Assembly (NCBI RefSeq): GCF_011947285.1
Contig: NZ_JAAOZT010000008.1
Location: 1-64,000, forward strand
DNA length: 64,000 bases
From: Glaciimonas immobilis
GTDB taxonomy: Bacteria > Pseudomonadota > Gammaproteobacteria > Burkholderiales > Burkholderiaceae_D
Direction of reading: 5' to 3'
This document shows, piece after piece, positions 55,645 through 64,000 of this stretch. Numbering within the stretch: the stretch's first letter is position 1; each line of letters begins with the position of its first letter. The translations under genes and the position numbers were made by a program. The notes below the pieces were generated by a model. That model was not told the origin of the DNA and searched no databases. It saw nothing but the letters and a program-made list of their open reading frames with translations.

Positions 55645-56847
55645 TTATCCCGGTGCTGCGGATGCGACAAGTTGTTTAAGATTTGACAGCGACATATCCA
55701 AATAGTCACCATCTTTTTCGGTAAAGCGTAACCTTACGGGGTACCATTGTTGCTCAGGTGCAAGCCAGATATCGAGGGTTTTTTCGGTTGAGCCGAGCTG
55801 CGGTTTACGTGCAAGATGCCAGGTTTTCACGGTGCCTGTACTGACCTTGATGTCTTCCTGGCCGAGTACTTGAAAGCGCCACGTTTCGGCGTCTTTATCA
55901 CCGGCGACAAATAAATCAATGACGCTACCGGGGATAATTTGTGAGGCGTCGCCGCGTCCTATGCTTGCTAGTTGCCAGACGATACTGGCACGATCCTGCT
56001 CGCCACCAGTGCGTGGGTAGTTATTGGCCGAGGCCGAAAAAGTAATCGTGTTTTGGTCTCGCTGAAAGGTGGTACTGGTGGGCGGCTTGCGGAATTTTTT
56101 TTCTGTGTATAGCGTCGGTGCCACGCCAAAGCCGTTGATCTCGCCGGTACTCTTAAAATCCAGGGCGCTAATAAACAGCACGCCCGCTTCGCCGTTGATC
56201 GTGTAGTGGCTGCCGTCGGTTTGCCAGGTGATTTTGCCGCCCCCATGATAAGTCTGCCCCTTGCTTAGTGCTTCAACGTCGTACTTTAGTTCAGCGGACG
56301 GAGGAGGTTTAGTCTGGAAGTGGAGAGCGTTCGCTGTCGGCGAAGGTGCTGCGGTGGGGGAGGCAGTCGGCGGGGCCGCGGGAACTGGGGCCGTAGGCGT
56401 TGCTGCGTTTGCAGCGTTATCGGTAATCGGCACCGGCTCTGCAGCGTTGCCCAAAGCGATATTGCTGACAGCATCGGTCGGCAGGATGGGTGTGCGTGTT
56501 TCTCTGATAGGCGTATCTGGTACTTCTGGTTCGGCCGATATTTTTTGCGGTCGGCTAATGGTTTTTTTTTGCGCTTTCGGCTTGACGGGTGCTGGTTTTG
56601 GCGCGACAGGGGTTGGCGACAGGATCGGTTTTGCGACCGGCGGCAATCCTATCAACGTTGCGATAACAATGGGAGCGGGGTGCGACGCTGATTGTTGTAT
56701 TCCCAGCATTTCGCTGCCCCATTTGATTAATGATAGGTGTAGCAGAAGCGAGATCGCGAGCATAAACAGCCAGCGGCGTGGCGCTTTACTGCCGGGTGGT
56801 CGCGGACTGCGCACGGTTTGGATCGCATTAAGGAAAAGCCTCGTCAT
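55645..56847 (-). CDS. DUF3108 domain protein, long paralogue with TonB-like N-terminus
   Basis: About 400 residues. One membrane helix near residues 28-45 (PRRWLFMLAISLLLHLSLIKWG) is followed by a long Pro/Ala/Lys-rich linker (KPAPVKPKAQKK, then many AxPTAAP units), as in TonB, and then a DUF3108 domain from about residue 195 (KYDVEALSKGQTYHGGGKITW; GGEQDRASIVWQL; LDIWLAPEQQWYPVRLRF). The linker should span the periplasm and place the DUF3108 domain near the outer membrane. The start is the ATG at 56847; a GTG two codons earlier is possible. Its neighbour is a shorter paralogue. Confidence 0.82.
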   Translation of the reverse strand: MTRLFLNAIQTVRSPRPPGSKAPRRWLFMLAISLLLHLSLIKWGSEMLGIQQSASHPAPIVIATLIGLPPVAKPILSPTPVAPKPAPVKPKAQKKTISRPQKISAEPEVPDTPIRETRTPILPTDAVSNIALGNAAEPVPITDNAANAATPTAPVPAAPPTASPTAAPSPTANALHFQTKPPPSAELKYDVEALSKGQTYHGGGKITWQTDGSHYTINGEAGVLFISALDFKSTGEINGFGVAPTLYTEKKFRKPPTSTTFQRDQNTITFSASANNYPRTGGEQDRASIVWQLASIGRGDASQIIPGSVIDLFVAGDKDAETWRFQVLGQEDIKVSTGTVKTWHLARKPQLGSTEKTLDIWLAPEQQWYPVRLRFTEKDGDYLDMSLSNLKQLVASAAPG

Positions 56848-57148
56848 GCGCACAGTGTAAACGAACGCTGCCGATGTGTTGCATTTCGTGCGCAGGGCTG
56901 ATGGTGGATAGCGTCGCTTTCTACTGACCGCTGGCGATTGGCTGGGAGTGAAAAGCGCCGTTTAAAACAGCAGCTTCGTTCTTGCAAGAAACCTAAGAAA
57001 GGGCGCAATAGCGTTACGAGCATCGCCTGCTCACTGCGCAAGAAAAATAATTATCAGAAACCTGCATCTGAGCACCACATAGCATTTCTGGTCGGTATAG
57101 TATGCGATGTAAGCAATTTATGTGCGCAACACACTTAAGGAGATTCAT
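56848..57148. other. 301-base gap between the DUF3108 pair and phaM
   Basis: Divergent upstream regions. AAGGAG at 57137-57142 is the phaM ribosome site. I see no other feature I can support. Confidence 0.45.
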
Positions 57149-57958
57149 ATGAGTAATCCAAACTTTCTCGGCACTGATGCAATGACGAACAGTGTCGATT
57201 TCATCAAAAAAATGTGGGGCGGAATGGGTGTGCCGGGCATGGTTGTACCGATCCTTTCGGTCGAAGAAATCGATAAAAAAGTTACCGATTTGAAGGCGGT
57301 TGAAGGTTGGTTGAGCCTGAATTTGAATATGCTGCGGACCACTATTCAGGCCCTCGAGGTCCAGAGTGCAACGTTGTCCGCGTTGAAGTCGATCGGTGCG
57401 CTGGCCATGCCCTCCGCAGATGCTCCACAGACACCAAAATTCGGCGAGACCGCAACAGAAAGCATGACCGAAGGGGCCGCCGCGTGGGCAACTATGGCAT
57501 CACAATTTCCATTTTCTTTCATGCCGGATAAGGCGAATAATGCGAATGAGTCTGTACCCGAGCCTGCAGTCGCGCCAATTTATCAGCCAACCTCCGCGCC
57601 GGAGCCGGTAGCCGCCGCAGCGCCAGCTCCAGACACCTCGGTCACCGATGCCATGGCGAACACCGGCGCGTGGTGGGATGTCTTGCAAAACCAATTTAAG
57701 CAGGTAGTGAGCGGCGTAATGGCGAACGAGGCTACTGGGGGGGCCTCAGCAAGCGGAGAAAAATCTGTTCCGAAAGCAAAAGGGTCCCCGTCAAGAAGTA
57801 CCGGGACCGGCACTCCGACCAAGTCAAAAGCAAAGCCGAAGCCAAAGGCCAGCGCCATGACCGGCGCAAAATCGGTCGCTGCCATCAAAGCGACCCGGAA
57901 ACCTGCTGCAACTAAAACGCCTGCATCAGCGCGCAGCAAGAAAGTGCCATCAAAATAA
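57149..57958 (+). CDS. phaM: PhaM-type polyhydroxyalkanoate granule regulatory protein
   Basis: 269 residues. The N-terminal domain (VDFIKKMWGGMGVPGMVVPILSVEEIDKKVTDLKAVEGWLSLNLNML) is the PhaM signature. PhaM activates the PHA synthase and tethers PHA granules to the nucleoid. The C-terminus is Lys/Ala/Pro-rich (KAKPKPKASAMTGAK, then KATRKPAATKTPASARSKK), like histone H1 tails, and should bind DNA. The middle is Ala/Pro-rich and disordered. AAGGAG precedes the ATG at good spacing. It implies the organism stores PHA. Confidence 0.88.
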   Translation: MSNPNFLGTDAMTNSVDFIKKMWGGMGVPGMVVPILSVEEIDKKVTDLKAVEGWLSLNLNMLRTTIQALEVQSATLSALKSIGALAMPSADAPQTPKFGETATESMTEGAAAWATMASQFPFSFMPDKANNANESVPEPAVAPIYQPTSAPEPVAAAAPAPDTSVTDAMANTGAWWDVLQNQFKQVVSGVMANEATGGASASGEKSVPKAKGSPSRSTGTGTPTKSKAKPKPKASAMTGAKSVAAIKATRKPAATKTPASARSKKVPSK

Positions 57959-58120
57959 CGGTTGGAGATAGAACGAGGGTGTGAAACGGTTATGCAGCGG
58001 TCGGATGTCCGGTCAATCCGGCCCCGCGTAACTGTATGTGTAAGCGCTACCGTAACTTCGTCGTGCGCTATATGGCTACTACCCGCGCCACATCCCTACC
58101 GTAACTGGTCAATGGCCGTC

Positions 58121-58630
58121 CTATCGCCCCGTCGCATCGTGGGGTTCAGATAAATCGCGCGCTTTCGCACCACGCTTTAGCAGGCGCATCAAACTCCCCA
58201 CAACCGGAAGCTTTTCGTAGAGTTCTTCTGCTGCATCCCAATAGTCGCGGTGATAAACGATATAGCCGTGCTTGTTCAGGCGCAGATGGGACGCTCCCTT
58301 AATGCATTGCTCCGCGCGCGAAAATCGCTTCATCTTAAAGCGGAATTCCCACGTCAAAAATGCCACGTCCGCCTGCAGCATGTGATGCGTGACGATGAAG
58401 CGCGGCGTATCCACCTGCACAAACATATGCGCGTAAACCTGCTTGATGGCATTTATTCCGGTGACTTCGTTGAACGGATCCTTAAACCACGCATCCTGTG
58501 CATAAATTAACGGGATGAGGACGAGATCGTCGAGTGTCAAGGTCTCAAAGAAAGCGACGATGCGCAGCACATCTTTACTTTGATCGTTGATCATTCTTCC
58601 TCCCGTTGTTTGCTCGATGGTGGCGCTCAT
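58121..58630 (-). CDS. SnoaL/NTF2-like protein of a ChrR-type stress cluster
   Basis: 169 residues with an NTF2/SnoaL fold (FFETLTLDDLVLIPLIYAQDAWFKDPFNEVTG at the start; HRDYWDAAEELYEKLP later). Its GTG/ATG start overlaps the SDR stop by four bases, so it is translated with it. A nuclear transport factor 2-like protein directly next to this SDR is a regular member of the ChrR/sigma-E regulated membrane clusters. Ligand and role unknown. It is the last gene of the leftward set. Confidence 0.8.
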   Translation of the reverse strand: MSATIEQTTGGRMINDQSKDVLRIVAFFETLTLDDLVLIPLIYAQDAWFKDPFNEVTGINAIKQVYAHMFVQVDTPRFIVTHHMLQADVAFLTWEFRFKMKRFSRAEQCIKGASHLRLNKHGYIVYHRDYWDAAEELYEKLPVVGSLMRLLKRGAKARDLSEPHDATGR

Positions 58631-59412
58631 AAGCCGGTCACTTTATGGATCAACGCGAAGTAGGCCCGATAGGGTAGCAGGCGTGCGAAGCGCAGCCAGT
58701 TGGTAAACTTTTTGGGGAAATGGATATGAAACTGACCGCGTTCCAGGCCCTCAATCAAACTTTCTGCGGCGCTCGATGCCGACATGATGGAGGGCATCGG
58801 AAAGTCATTATTGGCTGTGAGTGGCGTCTCAACAAATCCAGGATTAATCAGATAGACGCCGATGCCACGTGGTCGCAGATCGAGATACAGGCACTCGGAC
58901 AAATTAATCAGCGCAGCCTTAGTCGCGCCATACGCCATCGCTTTGGGCAATCCGCTGTAACCCGCGACCGAGGCCACAATCCCAATGGCGCCTTTTTGCT
59001 GCTGTAGAAGTACCGGTAAAGTAGCGTCAAGGCAATGCATGACCCCGCGTAAATTCAGATCGATCAGGCGATTGGCAAGGGCGAGATCGAAGCTATCGGC
59101 GCGCATTTCGCCATAACCGCCAGCGACAATTAAAATCAGATCAATGCCTTGCCATGTATGCACGATGTGATCACGGGCAGCGATGACGGTTTCATGTTGC
59201 GTGATGTCGAGCGCAACCGTGAGTGCATTGGCATGGCCGTTGGCAATTTTAACCAGCGCGTCGGCACTCCGCGATGACAGGGCAACGCGCGCCCCTTTTG
59301 CCAGCAGTTGTCGCGCTGTTTCGGCACCAATTCCGCTCGACGCACCGAGGACCCAGACGCGTTGCTGATGCCAGTCGGCGAGGATGGGATTCATTGGATT
59401 TAGAAAAGTCAT
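58627..59412 (-). CDS. Short-chain dehydrogenase/reductase
   Basis: 261 residues. Cofactor motif GASSGIGAETARQL near residue 24 and the SDR catalytic set: Ser in IVASVAGYSG, YGATKAAL (Tyr-xxx-Lys). The C-terminal part is hydrophobic and basic (KKFTNWLRFARLLPYRAYFALIHKVTGL) and could touch the membrane, which suits a lipid or fatty-acyl substrate. A later Met at residue 7 is possible as start. It is coupled to the SnoaL-like gene. The cofactor type cannot be stated. Confidence 0.85.
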   Translation of the reverse strand: MTFLNPMNPILADWHQQRVWVLGASSGIGAETARQLLAKGARVALSSRSADALVKIANGHANALTVALDITQHETVIAARDHIVHTWQGIDLILIVAGGYGEMRADSFDLALANRLIDLNLRGVMHCLDATLPVLLQQQKGAIGIVASVAGYSGLPKAMAYGATKAALINLSECLYLDLRPRGIGVYLINPGFVETPLTANNDFPMPSIMSASSAAESLIEGLERGQFHIHFPKKFTNWLRFARLLPYRAYFALIHKVTGL

Positions 59413-59593
59413 AATTTCTTTGCTAGGGCGTGCGGTTATCGGGTTTCCAGAAACCTGTATACGTGCTGCAAAGAGCGATAATCAAGTGCGAATAAACCCC
59501 AAGACCGCGCCGGTTTCGCTGCTTCATTTCATGAGGATGGTCAGTGCTACCCGACGCTACACCTCATCAGCGATGTATGAGCGTGAATAAGTG

Positions 59594-60130
59594 CTAAGGG
59601 CGCTTGCTGAACGAGAGGCTGATATCGCCGAGTTTAAATCCCAGCTTACTCATGACCGTGTGGTTGAGCATTACCCGTTGGTCCATCCGCACCATTAAGT
59701 CATCCATGCTGACATTGATGACATGTCCGTCAACCGGTAATGCCAGCACATATTTCCAGTGCAGCGTGTTGCCATCGGTAATGCCTATCGCTTCGCCAAC
59801 GATGTCAGACGCCGTACCGATAAACTTGTTTGCCGCCACTTTTTTCAAAGTCCAGATACGACGTTGTTTGGTCCCGTCCGAGTAGGTAAAATCTTCATCG
59901 AGGGTGCCTGTATCGCCTTCCCATTTACATTGGATGACTACAGTAAAGCGCTTGACGACTTTGCCTGAGCGATCCTGAAACATGCCCCATGCGTCTAGCG
60001 TGCCATTAAAATACTCCGACAAAGTGAGCGTCGGCTTCTGGTCTGCGTACTGGGTGCCTTCGGAAGTGGTACTACATCCGTTGAGCAGGACGAGGAGGCT
60101 AACCACTAGTATTTTTAAAAAAATCTTCAT
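59594..60130 (-). CDS. DUF3833 family lipoprotein
   Basis: 178 residues. A lipoprotein signal peptide with lipobox LLNGCS puts Cys19 at the mature N-terminus. The rest fits DUF3833 (LSEYFNGTLDAWGMFQDRSGKVVKRFTV, then GTASDIVGEAIG and LHWKYVLALPVDG). Lipocalin-like beta content is likely. DUF3833 genes accompany CFA synthase, SDR and chalcone-isomerase-like genes in ChrR-type clusters, as here. Confidence 0.85.
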   Translation of the reverse strand: MKIFLKILVVSLLVLLNGCSTTSEGTQYADQKPTLTLSEYFNGTLDAWGMFQDRSGKVVKRFTVVIQCKWEGDTGTLDEDFTYSDGTKQRRIWTLKKVAANKFIGTASDIVGEAIGITDGNTLHWKYVLALPVDGHVINVSMDDLMVRMDQRVMLNHTVMSKLGFKLGDISLSFSKRP

Positions 60131-60281
60131 ATTTTTCTCCAGAATTGAGGCTCACCCGAACGTTGCAAGATGGTTATCCAACCTCACCAATGTAGCGCAA
60201 GATTGCTGAGTTAGTTGTGATTCACGTGCGATGTTCAGGTGTGATGTCGATGTTGTGATTCAAATGCCAGTTAAATTGCCG

Positions 60282-61529
60282 TTAAATGTCATACAACGGT
60301 GCTTTCCATAAAATTGCCGCGGCCACCAGTTTCAGCGTACATGGCAGAACCGCGTAGCCGACCGTCAGTGCCTGCGCGCCTTCAGGACTTATCAGATGCG
60401 GGTGATAGCCGAGATACTGTAAAAGCGGTAACGAAACGCCTGCTGCCAATGCTAAATTAATTTTAGTTGCCCAATTCCATATCCCGAAATAGGCACCTTC
60501 TTTTTGCCTGCTATGTCCACCGTCTGCGATAACAGCGGCGAGGAGCGCGGGCGGTAGCAGAAGGTCGGCACCCAATGCAAAGCCGGACATGACGCATATC
60601 AAACCAAATGGCACCATGTCGCCAGCCGTTAGCCTATAAGCCCATATAAAAGCGGCGATCGCCAAAAGCATCGCGGCAAACCAGACGCGGGCTTCGCCAA
60701 AGCGTCTCGCCAGTGCGGACCAGGCGGGCATGGACAGCGCGCCAGCCACAAAATACAGCATGAGGAACAGGCCGCCGTATTTTCCCAATTGCAACTGATC
60801 GTCTACAAAAAATAAAAATAACGTCGCAGGAATTGCCGCAGCGATTCCGTTAATCATGAAAATTCCAAACAACCAGCGGAAGCGGCGATTACGAAAGGGA
60901 AGCAGAACACCATGATCATTGGTGTCGGCGACGCGCAGGGCCGCTGTAGCGCCCGGTTGCGGCGCGATCTGTAATACTGCCGCGCTGCCCAGCAACAGCA
61001 GGACGAATACCGGGGGCAACCAGCTTGTACCGAGCAATCCCGGGAGTGCCGCTGCAAGCACGACACCAATTAAACCAAAGGCCTCACGCGTTGCGGTCAG
61101 GCGCGAACGCTGATCAAGCGCCTGGGTCAAGGCGGCACCCCAACTTTGATAGGCAATGGTGGCGATGCTGAAGCCGACATAGACAACCAGCAAAGCTAAA
61201 ACTAACCATACCAAAGGAAATTTTTGCGCGAACACAGGCGGCAAAAAAAGTGCGCTGAAGCCGATGATCAGTGGTGGCACACCAACCCAGATCGCCCGCT
61301 TGAATCTGTTCCTGGCGGGGGAGCCGTCTAACCAGCGACCGATCGCAGGATCAATAAATGCGTCAAACAGACGGGTGGCCAACAAGATCAGCCCGATCAG
61401 CGACAAGGAAATGCTAAACCGATCCGCATAAAATTGCGGAATATAGACGTAGACTGGTAATGCCACCAATGCCAGTGGCAATCCAAACAGACCATATTTC
61501 AGCAATGCGGGAAACGCTAGCTTAGTCAT
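60282..61529 (-). CDS. MFS transporter (GPH/MelB-like branch)
   Basis: 415 residues with about 12 membrane segments. The first loop (RLFDAFIDPAIGRWLDGSPARNRFKR) is the GPH-type motif A, matching MFS_2 sugar/cation symporter relatives. The substrate is unknown; in this gene neighbourhood a lipid-related or porphyrin-like substrate is as plausible as a sugar. It lies 80 bases downstream of the chalcone-isomerase-like gene and 150 upstream of DUF3833. Confidence 0.82.
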   Translation of the reverse strand: MTKLAFPALLKYGLFGLPLALVALPVYVYIPQFYADRFSISLSLIGLILLATRLFDAFIDPAIGRWLDGSPARNRFKRAIWVGVPPLIIGFSALFLPPVFAQKFPLVWLVLALLVVYVGFSIATIAYQSWGAALTQALDQRSRLTATREAFGLIGVVLAAALPGLLGTSWLPPVFVLLLLGSAAVLQIAPQPGATAALRVADTNDHGVLLPFRNRRFRWLFGIFMINGIAAAIPATLFLFFVDDQLQLGKYGGLFLMLYFVAGALSMPAWSALARRFGEARVWFAAMLLAIAAFIWAYRLTAGDMVPFGLICVMSGFALGADLLLPPALLAAVIADGGHSRQKEGAYFGIWNWATKINLALAAGVSLPLLQYLGYHPHLISPEGAQALTVGYAVLPCTLKLVAAAILWKAPLYDI

Positions 61530-61608
61530 CGGCGATATTCATGGCGTTACTCATTGTCGTTACTCGTTGGCTTCACACAGTATGATTACACATCATCATT
61601 ACTTTTTG

Positions 61609-62295
61609 TTACGGTGCCAGGTTATTGGCAGGTTTGGAAGGTGCCGCATGCATGAGCAGTTGTTTGCGAAGTGGCGCGCTGGTTGTTTTGGGCGAAAGCC
61701 AAATACCAAAAAATGCAGATGAAAATTGTGGATCTGCAATCTCGCCAATAGGTTTCCCGTCCATATAAAATCGCGCACCAATTCCTGGAAGAAAGATTCC
61801 CGTCAGGCGTGATCCCTCGACCACATTGGGAAAAATCGCCTTCATCTGACTTAACCATGGCCCGTATTCCGCATCGCTGCCACGACCGATTTTACGCATC
61901 TGGTCAATACTACTTTCAGCGACCTTGCTGCCCTCAAATGACCGGTCATAACGCAAGTCGAGGGCAAAACTGGCGGCATCGGGCGCGGATGGCTGATAAC
62001 CGTTATCTCCGACCCAGAGTTGTGCGGCGTAAATGGGGATGCCAAACCAGCGGAAGCGTCCTTCCCCTGCCAACCTGGCATGCGGAATCACACTTTGTAT
62101 ATGGAGTGGCGCCCTGGCGGATCGACTTGCAGGATTGTCGCTTGCGGCCTGAGCCCCATTCACGCCGTCGGCCTGATCAGCGGCGCTGGCGTTATGCCAT
62201 ATGTTCATGAGCGTCAATAATGCCGATATTCGGAGTAACGTCAGTGCAGCATCTGATAGGACGCTGTATAAATAACTGGTCTGGCGTATGCGCAT
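61609..62295 (-). CDS. Chalcone isomerase-like protein, exported
   Basis: 228 residues. A signal peptide-like stretch (SDAALTLLRISALLTLMNIWHNASA) precedes a chalcone-isomerase-like domain (GEGRFRWFGIPIYAAQLWVG, DLRYDRSFEGSKVAESSIDQM, FFGIWLSPKTTSAPLRKQLL). Bacterial members lack plant chalcone chemistry and probably bind fatty-acid-like ligands. The ATG at 62295 is preceded by AAGGAG at ideal spacing; an upstream in-frame start at 62319 is less likely. Confidence 0.83.
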   Translation of the reverse strand: MRIRQTSYLYSVLSDAALTLLRISALLTLMNIWHNASAADQADGVNGAQAASDNPASRSARAPLHIQSVIPHARLAGEGRFRWFGIPIYAAQLWVGDNGYQPSAPDAASFALDLRYDRSFEGSKVAESSIDQMRKIGRGSDAEYGPWLSQMKAIFPNVVEGSRLTGIFLPGIGARFYMDGKPIGEIADPQFSSAFFGIWLSPKTTSAPLRKQLLMHAAPSKPANNLAP

Positions 62296-62372
62296 CAGCA
62301 ACTCCTTAAGGCAATTCACACTATTCTGGCGCTAAACTTTATAGAATGCGCACCTTTATACAGAAATATGAC

Positions 62373-63626
62373 TTATATTTTTTGTAGGGTGAACTGCGCC
62401 ACGTTAATACTTCCTGCAAGAAATCCCGCTTCACAATACGCCAGATAAAAATCCCAGGTACGTAGAAAACGGTCATCGAAACCTTGGGCACGGACGCGGG
62501 GTAAATGCTCCTTAAAAGCCTGGCGCCAGTCAACCAGTGTACGTGCATAGTCGTGACCGAACGATAAGGTATCGACTACCCGCAGGCCTTGCTTTTCGGC
62601 TTGCGCGCGGAAAGCTGATGGGGATGGCAGCATTCCCCCTGGGAATATATATTGCTGGATAAAATCCGTGCCGCGGCGATAACGTTCAAACAGGGCGTCT
62701 TCAATCACGATTGTCTGGATGCAGGCGCGGCCACCGGGTTTGAGATTGCGAGCAATACAGGAGAAATAACCGGGCCAGTATTTTTCGCCGACGGCCTCAA
62801 ACATTTCAATTGAGGCGATGCCGTCGAACTGTCCGTCGGTGTCACGATAGTCCTGTAATAGCAGCTCGACCTGATCTACTACTCCCGCTTGCTGTAGCCG
62901 CTGATTAGCGAAATTTAATTGTTCCGTGGAGAGGGTCAGGCCCGTGACATGGGCTTTGGCTTCACGCGCAGCAATTTCAGCAAAACCGCCCCAGCCGCAG
63001 CCTATTTCCAATACCCGGGAGTTGTCTGAAAGTTGCAGCTCGCTCAATATGCGGCGATACTTGGCGTCCTGCCCCTGCTGCAGATTTTCGACATGGCCGG
63101 CTGAAAATAGCGCGCTGGAATAGGTCATGGAAGGGTCTAGCCACAACTGGTAAAAATCATTCCCGATATCGTAGTGGGCATGAATATTTTTACGACTTCC
63201 GTTTTTACTATTGCTATTAAAAAAATGTTTTACGCGATATAGAAAACTGCCCCACCAGGTGCCATAGATCACCGACTCTATTACCACGCGGTTGCGGATA
63301 AATAACTCAATCAGGCCGGGCAGATTGTCAGTGCTCCAATGCCCATCAATGAACGTCTCCGCGAACCCGATATCGCCGGACTTTAGCGCCGCATTGAAAA
63401 CGTCCCAGTTTTTTAGCCGCATAGTCACTGGGCGGAGTCGCTCGTCATCCAGATTGCCATACTTGGCCGTTTGACCGTCGGGGAAGGTCATGATCAAAAC
63501 GCCATAGTCCAGCTTATTTAATAACTGAAGAATAAACTGCACCTGAGGAGGAAAATGTTGAGTCGATAGCTGACCGTATTCTTTTGCAGTATCGAAGCTG
63601 CGGGACTGGGAAGAATTCGTGTTCAT
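62373..63626 (-). CDS. Cyclopropane-fatty-acyl-phospholipid synthase family methyltransferase
   Basis: 417 residues. It has the SAM-binding motif VLEIGCGWGGFAEIA near 205-219, HYDIGNDFYQLWLDPSMTYS at about 151-170 (active-site and bicarbonate region) and the C-terminal GFLAGSINVAQFTL. It would methylate unsaturated chains in membrane phospholipids, giving cyclopropane or, in some clusters, methylated precursors of furan fatty acids. Its ATG at 63626 overlaps the DUF1365 stop. Which product it makes cannot be decided from sequence alone. Confidence 0.9.
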   Translation of the reverse strand: MNTNSSQSRSFDTAKEYGQLSTQHFPPQVQFILQLLNKLDYGVLIMTFPDGQTAKYGNLDDERLRPVTMRLKNWDVFNAALKSGDIGFAETFIDGHWSTDNLPGLIELFIRNRVVIESVIYGTWWGSFLYRVKHFFNSNSKNGSRKNIHAHYDIGNDFYQLWLDPSMTYSSALFSAGHVENLQQGQDAKYRRILSELQLSDNSRVLEIGCGWGGFAEIAAREAKAHVTGLTLSTEQLNFANQRLQQAGVVDQVELLLQDYRDTDGQFDGIASIEMFEAVGEKYWPGYFSCIARNLKPGGRACIQTIVIEDALFERYRRGTDFIQQYIFPGGMLPSPSAFRAQAEKQGLRVVDTLSFGHDYARTLVDWRQAFKEHLPRVRAQGFDDRFLRTWDFYLAYCEAGFLAGSINVAQFTLQKI

Positions 63627-64000
63627 CTGGATACCTTGTTTGATGGGGGAGCGGGTTTGCGATAAAAGGGCACACGCTTGCGCCAAAGTTTTAGTGCTTG
63701 CCAGTGAATACGCAGAATCACGCCGACGGTCATAATGGGATAACGAAAAAATGCCTTGGCTACCAGCCGGTTGGAAAGCGGTACCGACAGTGTTGTAATG
63801 CCAGAGACGCTGGTAAGGATGAGCGGTCCGGTGGCATCGTCATATTCAATGCGCGCCGTAGTGCGCTCGGTCGGTTGGGCGTCATTTTTATTTTGGGTCC
63901 GCATGAATCGAAAGCGATACGTACCTGACACTTCACAGAACGGTGAGACATGAAACACTTTGTCGGCGCGTAGCTCAGTACCAAATGGGATACTGCCGCA
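63623..64000 (-). CDS. DUF1365 family protein, C-terminal part (start beyond window)
   Basis: The frame is open from the right edge to a TGA at 63623-63625. It reads GTELRADKVFHVSPFCEVSGTYRFRF, the DUF1365 hallmark, and continues to the end of the protein. An in-frame GTG at 63958 is internal, as the conserved residues extend past it. DUF1365 genes are almost always found just upstream of CFA synthase and just downstream of a FAD-dependent amine-oxidase-like gene, so that gene is expected to the right. Translation is coupled to CFA synthase through the overlap. Confidence 0.85.
   Translation of the reverse strand, partial: CGSIPFGTELRADKVFHVSPFCEVSGTYRFRFMRTQNKNDAQPTERTTARIEYDDATGPLILTSVSGITTLSVPLSNRLVAKAFFRYPIMTVGVILRIHWQALKLWRKRVPFYRKPAPPSNKVSR

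Overview
The window looks like chromosomal DNA of a betaproteobacterium in the order Burkholderiales, most likely family Oxalobacteraceae (the Glaciimonas / Collimonas / Herminiimonas / Herbaspirillum group). This is an inference from gene content and order; there is no rRNA in the window. Supporting signs are the gpmA-envC-ctpA-moeB block facing rhodanese-grxC-secB-SH3-gpsA, hslVU next to a STAS protein and dksA, paired lipid A acyltransferases divergent from metK, an ahcY-holin-metF cluster with an SAH riboswitch, a PhaM protein and a Burkholderiales-type porin. Base composition looks moderate by eye and was not computed. I recognise no tRNA, rRNA, CRISPR array, prophage or insertion sequence with a transposase.

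Layout. 1-3.2 kb: 3' end of a possible immunity-type gene, a TraB/GumN protein, a HAD nucleotidase and slmA. 3.3-8.3 kb: a branched-chain amino acid ABC transporter operon in which permease LivM and ATPase LivG are fused. 8.4-9.3 kb: an FMN riboswitch controlling a second-type lumazine synthase. 9.5-10.2 kb: a FitAB/VapBC toxin-antitoxin pair. 10.3-15.1 kb (minus): moeB, ctpA, envC, gpmA. 15.4-18.8 kb (plus): rhodanese, grxC, secB, SH3 protein, gpsA. 19-24 kb (minus): hslU, hslV, STAS protein, dksA. 24.4-28.3 kb (minus): zinc-type COG0523 GTPase, Zur-like regulator, xerC, DUF484 protein. 28.6-32.3 kb: a porin and a divergent Sel1-repeat protein. 32.4-35.1 kb (minus): dapF and two lipid A acyltransferases. 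35.2-42.2 kb: the methyl cycle (metK, AI-2E family permease, ahcY, small membrane protein, metF, and 5-formyl-THF cyclo-ligase on the other strand). 42.3-48.1 kb: Slt transglycosylase, GST, cca, GNAT, phhA. 48.5-52.3 kb: a fused indolepyruvate ferredoxin oxidoreductase. 52.4-56.8 kb (minus): Wzz-like protein, queC, two DUF3108 paralogues. 57.1-58.0 kb: phaM. 58.1-64 kb (minus): SnoaL-like, SDR, DUF3833 lipoprotein, MFS, chalcone-isomerase-like, CFA synthase and DUF1365, a set typical of ChrR/sigma-E membrane photo-oxidative stress clusters; its upstream part lies beyond the right edge.

The regulatory RNA content is the most interesting part. Two riboswitches match known classes (FMN before ribH2, SAH before ahcY). 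The metK leader can form two mutually exclusive pairings, one of which buries the metK Shine-Dalgarno; I do not recognise its class. A leftward transcript with C-rich, anti-Shine-Dalgarno-like loops and a canonical terminator is predicted between phhA and the indolepyruvate oxidoreductase gene. A small family of about 100-145 bp elements with TTTTGCGTAAGT-type inverted ends occurs at three places, and a 12-13 bp tandem array lies upstream of metK.
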